NCBI GenBank assembly: GCA_013399695.1
Contig: VXAU01000197.1
Coordinates: 2,705,738-2,769,737, forward strand
Direction of reading: 5' to 3'
DNA from: Formicarius rufipectus
Taxonomy: Eukaryota; Chordata; Aves; Passeriformes; Formicariidae
Length of the DNA: 64,000 nucleotides
Part shown: positions 9,777-21,700 of the stretch, piece after piece
Position numbering within the stretch: position 1 is the stretch's first letter
Layout: each line of letters begins with the position of its first letter
The notes under the pieces: generated by a model
Told to the model about the DNA's origin: nothing
What the model saw: the letters and a program-made list of their open reading frames with translations, nothing else
Databases searched by the model: none
Program-made: the position numbers and the translations under genes

Positions 9777-12700
9777 CTGGGGAGAAGAAACAACAGCAGC
9801 AATGAACTTCTCCTTTTCCTGGCAACATAAAAACCACCAAACCGTGCTGGAGGTTGAACAAAAAAGGAAAAACAAACAGCAGAATTGCATCAAATCCAAG
9901 CAGCACTTTGAGAATCGTTACCAGGCACTGATGAGGCCAGTGAAGACCTGATCACAAACATCCTGTTGGGACGGGACAGGTCAAAGGGTTGAGCAGTCAA
10001 GAGATGCAACTGGGAGGCAGCAGTTGTGACAGAGGTATTAAGATATTATAAAGAACCACCATCTGCCAGGAACAATTTATTCACTTCTAGTTATTGGAGC
10101 AGCTTTTGCCAGCAGGGAACATGACTCAGGGTCTCCAATGCCATTTGCCAAGGCTTACGCTGAGAGATGGATTCTCATCATCTGAGGCCAAGACCCTTTC
10201 AGAACGTTTCATGGAATTCATGCGTCTCACAGGACCACTTGCTGTATTTCTAGGTTCGTCATTTTATGTTTCAGAAATAAGTAATCATATACCTGATATC
10301 TAAAATGAAATGGACACCCACTACTGCCTACCAGAGAATAGCTCAATCAGGAAGTTGGAACATAGGGTAAAACAGGGAATATCAAGATGATAACAGGGAA
10401 AAGAAATCTATTAGGTTCATTAACAGTATCTCTGGATCAAAAAATGTCATTTAGGTTTGGTAAGAAACAGTACAATAGAAACTACTCAGTATTCCCTATT
10501 CACTTAGCCCTCCAGTACCACACACCACCTGCCCACTTCCCTTTGCTCTGCTTCAGTGAGCCTCATGACAGCTGAGAAAGTTGGTGATAATTAACTGACT
10601 GATTGCCTGTGAGCCAGAAATCTCTTCTCTCATTACCCACCCGAGGGCTCTGCCTCCACGGACCACTGGAGCCGCCCGGCAGCGCTCTGAACCCAGCCCG
10701 AGGCAGCAGAGGGCAGAGGCACGTGGTGTGCCAGCTGTGGTCTCCCCCTGCAGCCACAGGGGCACTGTTGGGGCTGCTGCAGGTGGGCTGGGGTGGAGTA
10801 GAGCCCGAGCTCCTCCCACAGAGGACATCCCAGCTGTCCCCAGCCCCTCTGCCCGCCTCCCGCAGGGAGAGACAGGTGATTAAACCCCAGCCACAAGGGC
10901 AGGGAAAGTGTGCTCAGAGCAGTGAGGTCAGTCCTCTCCCCTCCACATGGGGTGCAGTGTTAGAGTAACACCCCTCAGGACACAGGGGGAGAGTGGGACA
11001 GCTCAGAGCAGCAGACTCCCTGGGGGAGGAAGCCCAGTGAAGGCACACAGGTAAAAGCTCAGCTTTCACTGTTACAGCAAGCACTTGCTGATGAGAAGAG
11101 CACATGCCTGCTGCTTTCTCAGCCAGGTCTGGGGAACCAACAGGTGAGCAGTTCTGACTCAAGGACGTGCTGGAAGGAACCCTCGCTGTGCTAACCAGAC
11201 CTCTCTGCCTGACAGCCACTGAAGTTTCATGTTCCCATGTGCTCTGTGCAATCAGAGGGATGGTTCTGGCTGGGAACCAAACCCAGGCCCCCGCTGCTGC
11301 CAAACCACTTCCTTCAGTGAGTTTTTCACACATCAAAAGTTCTAACAAAGCTCTGGCAAATGCTTTGCATGAGAAGCTCTCAAAATATGGCTCAGAACAG
11401 GGACCTGCACTTCTAACAGTTTTCCTCCTGGAAAAGCAGGAAGCGAGGCTAAGAGGAGCTGTAATAAGCTGAGAGATCTTTGTTATGCCCACCAAGATGT
11501 AGCCAAGGGAAAAAGAAAGGGGTGCAGGGAACTGAAAGTATAGATCCACACAGTTAAAAAACCCTCATGTTCTAGTTGGAGAAAACAAGAAAAGTCACTG
11601 AGCACGAACATTTACTGATGTTTTCTATGTCTCCCTGTTCAGTGATGATGCTCAGGAGCCCCTCCATCAGCAGCAGAGCCTTGTGGTACCTCTGTGCACA
11701 GTCCTCTCTGTGGTGGAACATCTCATCCAGGGCTGCAGACTGCACCTGCAGGCGACAACCCAGCAGTGTGAGGTGACTCCTAGAGCTGATCCAGCTTTCC
11801 CATTAGGAACCCTCAGCTGTGTGAATACCCCCCTTGCCCAGCCGCCAGAGGCTGCACACGGCATCATGAGGCAAACCACCTGCTAAGACCACCAGCAGGA
11901 ACCATTAATGCCCACCAATGCTCCATGCCAGCCCCCTCCAAGGCACTGTGTGGTTACTACCATCTGCACAGCGTAGCTGAAGATGAGCTTCTCTGCAGTG
12001 ATGCTGTTGATCCGATCCATCAGCTTCTGTTTGTCCAAGAAGAACCTCTGCAGTCTCATGTTGAGGCAGTGGCAGGACGATACACTGGATTTATAAAGCT
12101 CATTCAGCTTCTTCACAACTGGAGCAAAAGAAAAAATTGCTTTAGGCACTATTTCCAGTTCTCCTTGTGCCTTCCCATCTCCATATCCAGGACCTCGAAT
12201 GATTAACTTAGGACACAAGGGGGTTATGTTAAAGCCAAGAGACTGGCAGGAAAGTCCTGCACCATGAGGGTCTTTTCCCTTTCCTCGGTAACCTTCACCA
12301 GTTATAAGCCTGCACATGGCAACACCTACACATGCCTAGTTCACCTGAGGCCAGGTCTATTTCTGTTCCCTTCAGCTGTCACAAGGCATGGAGCAGTTTG
12401 CACCACGCAGGATGTCTCACGCACCACCAGAAGCAGCAGACGTGCAAATACAAAGCTGCTGCCACTTGATGGGTGATGATGTGCTGTGAAGGAGTACATG
12501 ACTCCCATGTGGTAGCAGAGTGTGGATGAGCAGCACTGACTAAGCAAGGGAATCTCTCTTGGGACTCTACTGTCCCAGAAAGAAAAGACACTGGTGCCTG
12601 AGAAAGGCCACCTCTCTTCCTGAACCATGGCAGCTTGTATGGGAAGGCTGCAGCTCAGAGAATCAGGAATCAAATACAATGCTGAGCAATTAAACAACAA

Positions 12701-15700
12701 TCCAAAGCAGCAAGTGATGCCACAGGATGAGTCTCCCTGGCTGATCTACACTGAGTACTGAACACAAACTCCCACCAACATCTGATGAGTGCTAACTCCT
12801 ACGCTGCACATTTGCAAATCCCCACACTGCACAAAACAGGACAAGCCAACCTTGCCCAATTCCTACACACTGAAGGACAAATTACATTACAAATGTGGAA
12901 GCTGCAATCTGCTCTGAAAAGGAGTGATTTATTTGGGTTATAACAACTTTCCTGTTAGTCTGAACTTGTGGAAGACATGCAGCTAAACCTGGTGTATCTT
13001 CCTTCACCCTGCCTGCTACAATGTATTTAGCTCATTGTATTTAACTTCCATTTTTTTACACCCCATCCTAAAGCAGCACAAATACTTTCATAGACTAAGC
13101 TCTTGGGGAAGGTGGCTGGTGAGTCAAGTACTCCAAGTGCTTCAAAAAGCTCCCTTAGTAATATTACAATGGGAGTTTTAAAATTACTTTTTCTAATCAC
13201 CAAATCACAGCCAGCTCTCACCACAGCCAAGCAGATGTAAATTTAAGGCCCTAACACCAGTAAAGAAGTGATCCTAGCATTACCAGCACTTCACTTCCTG
13301 TGTTTTTGTTTCAGTTGAAAAATCATCACTGCCAGGACCAGTCTTAGTTTGCCAAGCAAGCACTTCCTAGGACATGCACTGTGTAATTAAGTTGGGCTTA
13401 CGTCAAGTACAAATAAGCACCTGAGACAGAGAGATACGAGGAATCAGATAAGATACATTCCCCCCCCCCCCACTAATTAGTGTTGAAGATTCTCACAGGG
13501 TCATGACAAGGGCTCTGAGACAGAAAGTCAATGTGAAGAGAGGAACGTTCTCAGTGTGAATAAAGAAGATCTGGCTGTGCAAGGGCACAATCATAAATGA
13601 GCCAGTGTGAAACCAGTGGGGGTTTCACACTCCACCCCATCCACACCCTCTGTGATACTTCAAGTAGTTCCACTCCAGGTGAATCCTTTGCACTGTGAGC
13701 CCAGGCCCCTTACCTTGCTTGACAGTGGAGGAGAGGCACAGCTTGCCAGCTTTGATCTGCTCTATGGCCATCTGCAGCCCCGAGGACAGAAGTTCTGCCA
13801 CTTTCAGGTACAGCACGAGCTGCTCTGCATAGCTGCAAAGAAAGCACATGGCAATGCAGACACGCTGGGACAGCAGCCAGTGCCCCCAAAGACTGGTGGT
13901 GTGAGGAGCTGTGGGGTGGGAGGGAGCACCAGAGGGGCTGGTTGTTGGGCAGCTCTGCCCGTCCCTACCTCCACTCCCGGCTGAGGACGCTGATCTGGTC
14001 AGCCACCACGCTCTCCTGGAGCTGGTACTCCGAGGTCACTGAGCTGCCCATCTCGCTGGAGTTGCCCTTCAGGGCAGCAATTTCCATCACGTAGTGCACA
14101 AAGGCCAGTGTGAAGCGGAGGCTGCGCAGGATGTCCGTGTGCTCTTGCTGTTGGAGGGATGCCAAGGTGGGGGTTAGAGGGAAAGCTGGCATGCCAGGGA
14201 GGGCTGCTCACCTGAGCTGTGCCAGCAACTCGTCCCCGTTTATAGAAACAACACCTGACCCCCAAACACTGCTACACCTCTGCTTTGGGCAGGGACACCC
14301 AAACTCAGCCTTGCAAACTCAAAATTGTGCCATTCCGGCTCCTCTTCCACAGCTAGTGGGCGAAGTGCTCACACCAAGTACTATGGTCATTTCAGAGTAG
14401 TTTTTCCTCTGCTATTACAGATCAAAGGGGATTATCCCATTTCTGGGAAGCTGCATGGCTTAAGTTACTGCAAGCGTTTCTGCGAAGTTAGCATTTGTGG
14501 AAAAATGAAATGCTTTTGGGTCTGCAAAGGGAGTTGCTGCCTGGATCGGAGGCAACTCCATTGTTTGTCCTCTCTGTTGAGAAGTGGGTAACCTCCTTGA
14601 GCTTCAAAGATTCACTGGCTTATTTCTCTCAAAGGGGGCTGGTAAGGATGTTTCTCACATGAATTTATCAGAAAATCCCCATGCTCAAGTTCTGAGAGTT
14701 TTTGTTTTTAATTTACTGTCTCAGGGACTTGGCTGCTAAAGCAGCTTTGATTATCTGAAACACAAATCTCTCCTCCCACTACCCTGCTACCTGGACAGTC
14801 CAGTATGGTAAGGAAGTGTTACCTCCATCTTCCTCTATTTTCATTAAAAGCAGAGGAGGAACTTGGAGATTATGTAATTACCAAGTCATACAAGAAGTTT
14901 GTGGCAGAGCAGGAAACTGCTGAGATCTTGCAGGTCTCAGCCTCTTATCTCTAACCATCACACAGTCCTTCCTCTCTGCCTGTAGAGTCAGCTCCTGTTA
15001 ACTATGCTGGCATTCACGGCCTCCTTTGGCTTCACAAGCCTTCCCTTCTGTACTCATCTCTGTATTGTGCTCAAAACTAAATCCCAGTCTTCACTTTGCC
15101 TTGTCTGCACCTAATGAAACTTTTACAGAAGACGGAAGAACCACCCATCTGAAGTCAACAGTTCTGCTCAAGATAAACAAGGGTGCTTAAACAGTAAGAC
15201 TTCAGTGCCCTGAAAGGTCAGCACAATCGGAACATCTGCCAGGTCTGCACTCTGGCCAACTCCACAGAGCACAAAAGGGTCCTGAAATCTGCTGTCAAGG
15301 CTTTGTGACATGCAAACGGATTGCTGTGCTCAGCAGAAATGGCTGAAGCCAAATGACTCACTGCAGGCAGAGAAGCTGAGCGCTATTCCAAGATCAAGTT
15401 GATACTTCCTTAGAACACTTCTCTTCAGACCAGTGTCCAAAGTGGTGGCAGCTGGAAGTGTCCCAACACTCTGGGACCTCACGCAAGTAGGATGCTCAGT
15501 TAAACTCACTACTGTTTGTGAACACATCACTGTTGGAAGCCTTAGCCCTGTGGCTTTACAGGTAATGAAGCAAACAAATGCAATTCAATGCATAATTGAC
15601 AGAAAAAAATGAGCTAAATAAAATTTGAAGTATAAGAGCAAACCCACATCCTTAAAACAATGTATATCTATCTCTGTGGGTATCTAGGGGTTTTCAGCAA

Positions 15701-18700
15701 CACACAAAGAGCCTTCCCCAGTCCCAGACAGCCCAAGGAGGTATCACGAGCAGAGCCCAAAGCGTGAGTGAATCTGCCTCCCACCTCCACTGCAAATGGG
15801 CAGCCTGACCTACATTTCAAATATATCTCAGCTATAACAGCATTTGCTCTGCTTCAGCCTGCAGAGAAGGGAAGCCTGGCAGCCTTTCAGCTCCACAATC
15901 TGGTTCAGCTGTTCTGGTGCAGAACACTGTGTTCCCCCCACCCCCATCAGAACAGAAGTGTCAGGTTTACTTTGTTTTCAGATCCTTTCAGCAGAGACCA
16001 TATCACTGCCCAACTCCTCAAGTGCACCAGGAAGGTTCCCAATTCACTAAGCTACTCGTGTTCTCAGGTCAGCTATTAGTAATGTTGAGCCTTTAAAGAG
16101 GAAAAGGCCCAGAGTAGGCAGGTTTCCTTCAGAAGCCCTTAATACACAATACATCAGATAACTGATGCTGCCAACCTGCAATTTCAGCTTTGGAAATAGT
16201 GTATTTTAACCCCAGACATGGGCTGTCTCATGGACTAAACAGCTTAGTTAGCAGGCTCAAAAGCTCCTGTGCGAAATATGCCCTGGGCTTTCAGAGCACT
16301 GCACTGGCCTTGCTCTCTTGAAGCCAGTCTGGCCCACCTTTGGCTGTGAACCTGGAATCTTCTGGATCTGCCTTGCTTTTATTCCCCGACTGTCCTTTGC
16401 CCCTAACCAGTCCCTGGGATACACTCACCTCCATGAGCGTCTCCTCGGGCAACTCTGGTGCCTCAAATGTGACAGCCCCTTCCAGGTTGGCGGTGATGGG
16501 ATCGGCGAACGCATACCGGAGACTGGAGGGACCTTCCAGAGCCTCCCCACCAGCTCCCACTGCCAAGTGCCTGCCACTGAAGGAGCCTCCAGAACTGAGG
16601 GAGCTGGAAGACCCCACTGAGAAGAAAAACAGACAAATGAATTACTGAAGGCAGGTGAAGAGTAGGCCAGGTGAGTTATGTCTCACCCAGGAGAGAGGAC
16701 AATTCTGTAGGATTCAGGATCCTGGATCTGATAGGAGCCAACGAGATGTACTTTGGAGGAAGATGCAAGGACTCTTGGATCTCAGATGCAGAATAACCAC
16801 TCCCCAACATAAGCCCCTTAGTGACTCAGCAAACCAGTTTACAAGCTTAAACAGATTTAAAGCACCTTCCAGAACAACCGTCGTTGGAGACAATTCAGAA
16901 GAATGTTTTTATTTTTTTTCTGTTTAAACCTTTTCAGAATCCCACCACAATTACTTGGGCTGATTTTTATCATACACTGCCATAACCAACATCCCCATCA
17001 CCAAGCAGCACAGTCTGAACTCCGGTTTCCTGGCTTTTTGCTCTCACTGATAAGTCATGGTTTTAGTGATCTTTCTGCTCTCTGATAAGTGATGGTTTTA
17101 GAACACCCTGCATGCAAGCCAGGAGGGCCTTCCACTACATGCTCTGCTTTTCTGCTTCCCCCTCTTTACAAATAGGAGGCTGGACAGAGAAACAGTGACT
17201 CAGCTGAGTCAAGACTCTAACTTCAGGGTTCAGGAGACCCTCTAAATGCAGTGCCCTTCTGACAATTCCCTTAGTATCAGACCTTCACTTTATTGGACCA
17301 CTGAATCCACTCGAAGAGCACAAAGCAGTTTTTGTAATACATTCACTACTTCCACCCCTGACACACTGTCACAGAGGGAAATATTCTGTCTGATGGGGGC
17401 ATGCCAATACCAGCTCCAATACTCTGCTAATTCTACCAAGGTGATATTCCACACTGTCACTGATACTTTGGAAGATGATGTTTCTCTTCTGTCCATGAAT
17501 TTAATTTACTGCCTTACCCTGCCTTCAAAAGGCCCAGGAATACAATAATGCACAACTGACCTGCAGAGAGGCACAGCCTCTCTGTGTTGGCAGTGACGCT
17601 TCAAAGCCAAGTGGATCATCAAAGACAGGCAGAGTTATTTCCAGATCTCTCAGAGAGAGGAGAGGACCTACAATATCACATTCTGGATGCTCTGTGATTC
17701 CAATAGGCTGTTTGCAGAAATTGTTATGATGATTCATGGAAAAGCTCTGCCTTCAGAACTGTCAGGAGATCTTACTCATGGCTTGTCCAAGCTCTTGGGG
17801 TGAAGCATTTCAGTTTGCAAACCTTCCCCTTCCCCCATTAACTCTGTGCATTAACTATAACATAAGGAGTTACTGCACGGGCCTAATTAACAAAGCTTGT
17901 CCAACAGCATTGCCTTGGCTGCCTTGACCTAACACTCTGTGTGTGTTGTAGGCTCACTATTCAACAGCCTTCTCTTCCAGGCATCCCATGTGAGATCCCA
18001 GCTGTTAGGCAGACCCTTTAGCGTGCACATATCAATCCAATAAAAAATGGTGCTTGAATCTACATCCAGATTGGTATTATCCCTGCAAAAGCAGTTCAGG
18101 AAGTCTGAATCCTCTATCTGTAACACTGCAGCAGTAGCTGGAGGCTGTAGCCAGGACAGTAACCCCACTGTGATACAGGCCCCTCACACACTTTTTAAAG
18201 AGTCTCAAAGCTCACCCTCGAAAGAGATGAGACAAAGGAAAGATTGTGGTCCCAACTTTCCAGGCAATCAGATGTGACTGGTTTTAGTTAGGATGGAAAT
18301 GCAAGTTATACACAGGAACAGAGTCCACATGTCCCCCCATCCCAGTCAAGCAGCCTACTTGTGATCGCATCCAAACCTTCCCTGGAGTAACTGAGAACTA
18401 CAGAATCAGCTACATTCAAATGAGGAACAGAAAACAAGAATCCAAACAAGCCAAATATGCAAATAAAAGTGTCCAAATATTTTCTTAAACTGAACATAGA
18501 CTCCAATTCCCAGACACACTATCCCAAAAAGGCCAATTACAGTCTCAAATGTTGGCTGATGAGGCCAGAGTACTGACATCTTACAAGAAGTATCTGTCAA
18601 ACAGGAGAGCGTTTCCCCATCTCCTAACTAAGCAGCTCAGAGTATGAGTAACACCGATAATTTTGCACACAGAGCCATTCTGGCTCTTTCCGAACAGTAC

Positions 18701-21700
18701 TCGTGCACTGAAATTGGGCACTGATAGTCACACTCATCTTTTTTAGCTCATCCAAAACCTACAGGGAAAACAGTAAGAACACAACATAATCTTTACATTT
18801 GTTGATCTCTCAGCAACACTGGGTCTGTGAACAGCTGCAGTGTTATTTATGAAGCAGAGCGCAATAAAGTTTGTCCGTCTCTTCCAGTTCTGGAAAACCA
18901 CCATCTGGCACTAATGCCAGTGGAAACAATTACCAGGTTGGCAGGAGGCAGCACAAGAACCTCAAAGGTACTGAGACCAGCTGAGCTCTACAGATTGCTC
19001 TGAGCAGCCCTCTGCCATCACTAGTGCCCAGCAGCAAGGAATTGAACACATCTCTCTGCCCCCAGGCATTCCCACTGGAACAGGCAGGTAGGTATCGGCC
19101 CTTTACCTGAAAACATCCTGGTCCTCGTGGTCTGTGGGGGGGTTGTTCCACTGGGAGGGGATCCGACAGTAAAAATCACTGGGGATGGGCTGGCAGAGCC
19201 CCCAGCCCGGGCACCAGAGTGCAGGGTCCCTCCGTAAGCACCTGAGGGAGCTGGGGAGACAGTTGAAAGGTGCAGACTGGCATTACAGGAAAGTTACTCA
19301 GAGCACGGTGTGCCTCGCCCAGCGGTTTGTGTTCCTGCAGACTCTTGGGAGACAGTGGTCACCAGCACAGGCCAGTGCTCCCCTGGAGGCATCCCCGAGA
19401 GCAGGGGCTGGGCTGGCACCACAGGACAGGAGCCTGGGCAGTGTCACACACTGCTGCAGCTGCTCTCTCTCCCCTCCTTGCTGCCTGACCTGCACGCCCA
19501 GGAACACCCACGGCTGCAGAGCCATTCATACTGAAGCTGCCTGGCAGAAAGTCCCCACTTCCACATGTTATCACATTCAGAAAGGGCCAAAAGAGGAAGC
19601 CCTGCCTACAAAAATCACACCACTGGCCAGCAATTACACAGCACACATGGTCCGCAGACCTCTGAGCGCTCCACAGTAGAAAGCAAACAGCACCGCACTC
19701 CTCACACACGGCACTCGCCTCTCGTGCCAAGAGCCACCAGCAAAGCAGCCTCCCATTCGTAGGAGGTGTGGAGGCAAACTGTGCACCCCAGCCCAGGACA
19801 TCCTGCCACTTGTGCCCGGCCACCCCACCTACCTGCAATTTCCATTGGCTTCTCATTGTTCAGGCTGTCACTGCTACCAGCTTCCGAGATCTGGGCCCCG
19901 AAGGCTGCCTTGAGAAGCAGGTCAGTGAGCCTGCCTGTGCTCAGAGATCTGAAAAGAAGACATAAAACATGATGCAGAAAGTGAACAGGTGCAAGATTTC
20001 AGCTAATGTCCACTTCTTTGTGCCTCTCGTGCCCCACAGCTCACTACTCAGCAAACAGCCTGGAGCTGAAATAACCACTCTTCAACAGAGCACTGAAGCA
20101 CCTCCTGCTACAACGACTGAGACTAACCGCAGTAATGCAAGGCCTCGCTACAACATTATTAGAACACAATTTGTTTTTGATGGAAGACACAAAAATTAAT
20201 ATCAGACGACTCCATCAGATCACTGGAGACAGCTGCAGTGTCCAGAGAGCCATGTAAGAAAAACTTAACACCAACACCTCAGTGACTGTGTATCCTGCAA
20301 TGCTCCTGACAATCAGCACGTGGTTTTCAAACAGATCTCTCAGAGACCCGTGCCCTATGTAGGATGGACAAGGAGTACCCAGAACAGCCTCTCCTCCATG
20401 ACAGGTCCAGGCTCCACAGAGAGTGAGCCAAGTGTCTGAGTAATTGCAGAGCTCTAGTATGGTAACAAAATCCTGCAGACAGTTTTTCATTTAAAAAAAT
20501 TCTGGCCATGGCCTGTTCCTCTAGAGGAAGACCTTTAAAATCTGCCATATCTGCCTGCAAGCCAAGGGTGCTGGCAGATAACTACAGAATGTTTACAGAT
20601 GCTTCATTACAACTTCAACATTATCTGGGGTTTGAGATTTGCCCCATCCATCCTGTGTTAAGGAGTGAAGCACCACTGTATGAAGTGAAGCAGACTACAG
20701 CTCACCTGCCCTTGATCTCTTCCACAGGCCTCAATCCCAACCCTGTTTGTTGGCAGTGGAAATGACCCATCTCCTTCAGATCTGGCAAGGTCTTGTTCCG
20801 TGTTGGAGTCATCATGACCCCTTGATGGGCCAAGAGGGTGAGGAGATTCTGGGAACTTGGGGTTTTGGGAAACTCAAATGGGGACACAGCCTAGGAAGTA
20901 CAGAAAAAATAGAGATCTGTCTTAAACATGAAGGTCGAAGGTTCCTCTTGTCCCCCTCATTTGTTCATCAAAATTAAATTGTATGTTTAACAACCTGCCT
21001 GAAACAAAGGCAGAAATGCAACTCCAAACAGCTATTTGTCCCTAATCCCAGAAAAACTAAAACGGAACGACAACAAACTGCTGAAAATTTGTAGTAGTCC
21101 AACATAAGCAGAGGAAATGCTGTCAGGGTGCCAGTGTTGTGTGAGGCACAGGACTGTCACCTGCTGGGGATTCCTGCTGGACACTCGCTGGCATCACAGC
21201 CGGACCATGGTGTCCAAACCAGCCCAGGCATTACCTGGCTCATCAGGGCAGCTCCTTCCCACTGCCTGCCCTAAAACCTGGGCTCTGCTCAGCTGGTGAG
21301 CACTGCTGCCAAGTGAGAGCTGTCCACTGAGAACTAGGACACCACCCCATTTCACACAGATCACCAAACAACCCTCAAAGGGCAGGGAATGAGTGGTGAG
21401 AAATTCAGCTCAGAGTTATCAGATCATGCAGCACTTCAGCCCTAAATAACCCAGAAGATGAAGCTGTGAGAAGCCCAAAAGCAGACTCCTGGGCATACCT
21501 TTGTAGGGGAGCCCATTATTGTTGGCAAAGGGCTTCTCTGCATGAACTCAGAGAGCTTCGGCGAGGATCGGAGCTGCCGGCAGTGCTGCAGGCCATGAAT
21601 CTGCAGAGGTTGGCTCACTGGGGTATGCCCAAAGTGAGCAACAAGAGGATCAGAGTGTTGCTTGGTTATCTTCTGCCTGCAGGAATGCAAATCTGACAGG

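Noticed and set aside
10914..11549. 211-codon minus-strand open frame in the last ULK1 intron
   Set aside because: It lies wholly in an intron whose boundaries are fixed by flanking exons, has no recognisable domain or repeat, and reading through from the upstream exon meets a stop after about 12 codons.
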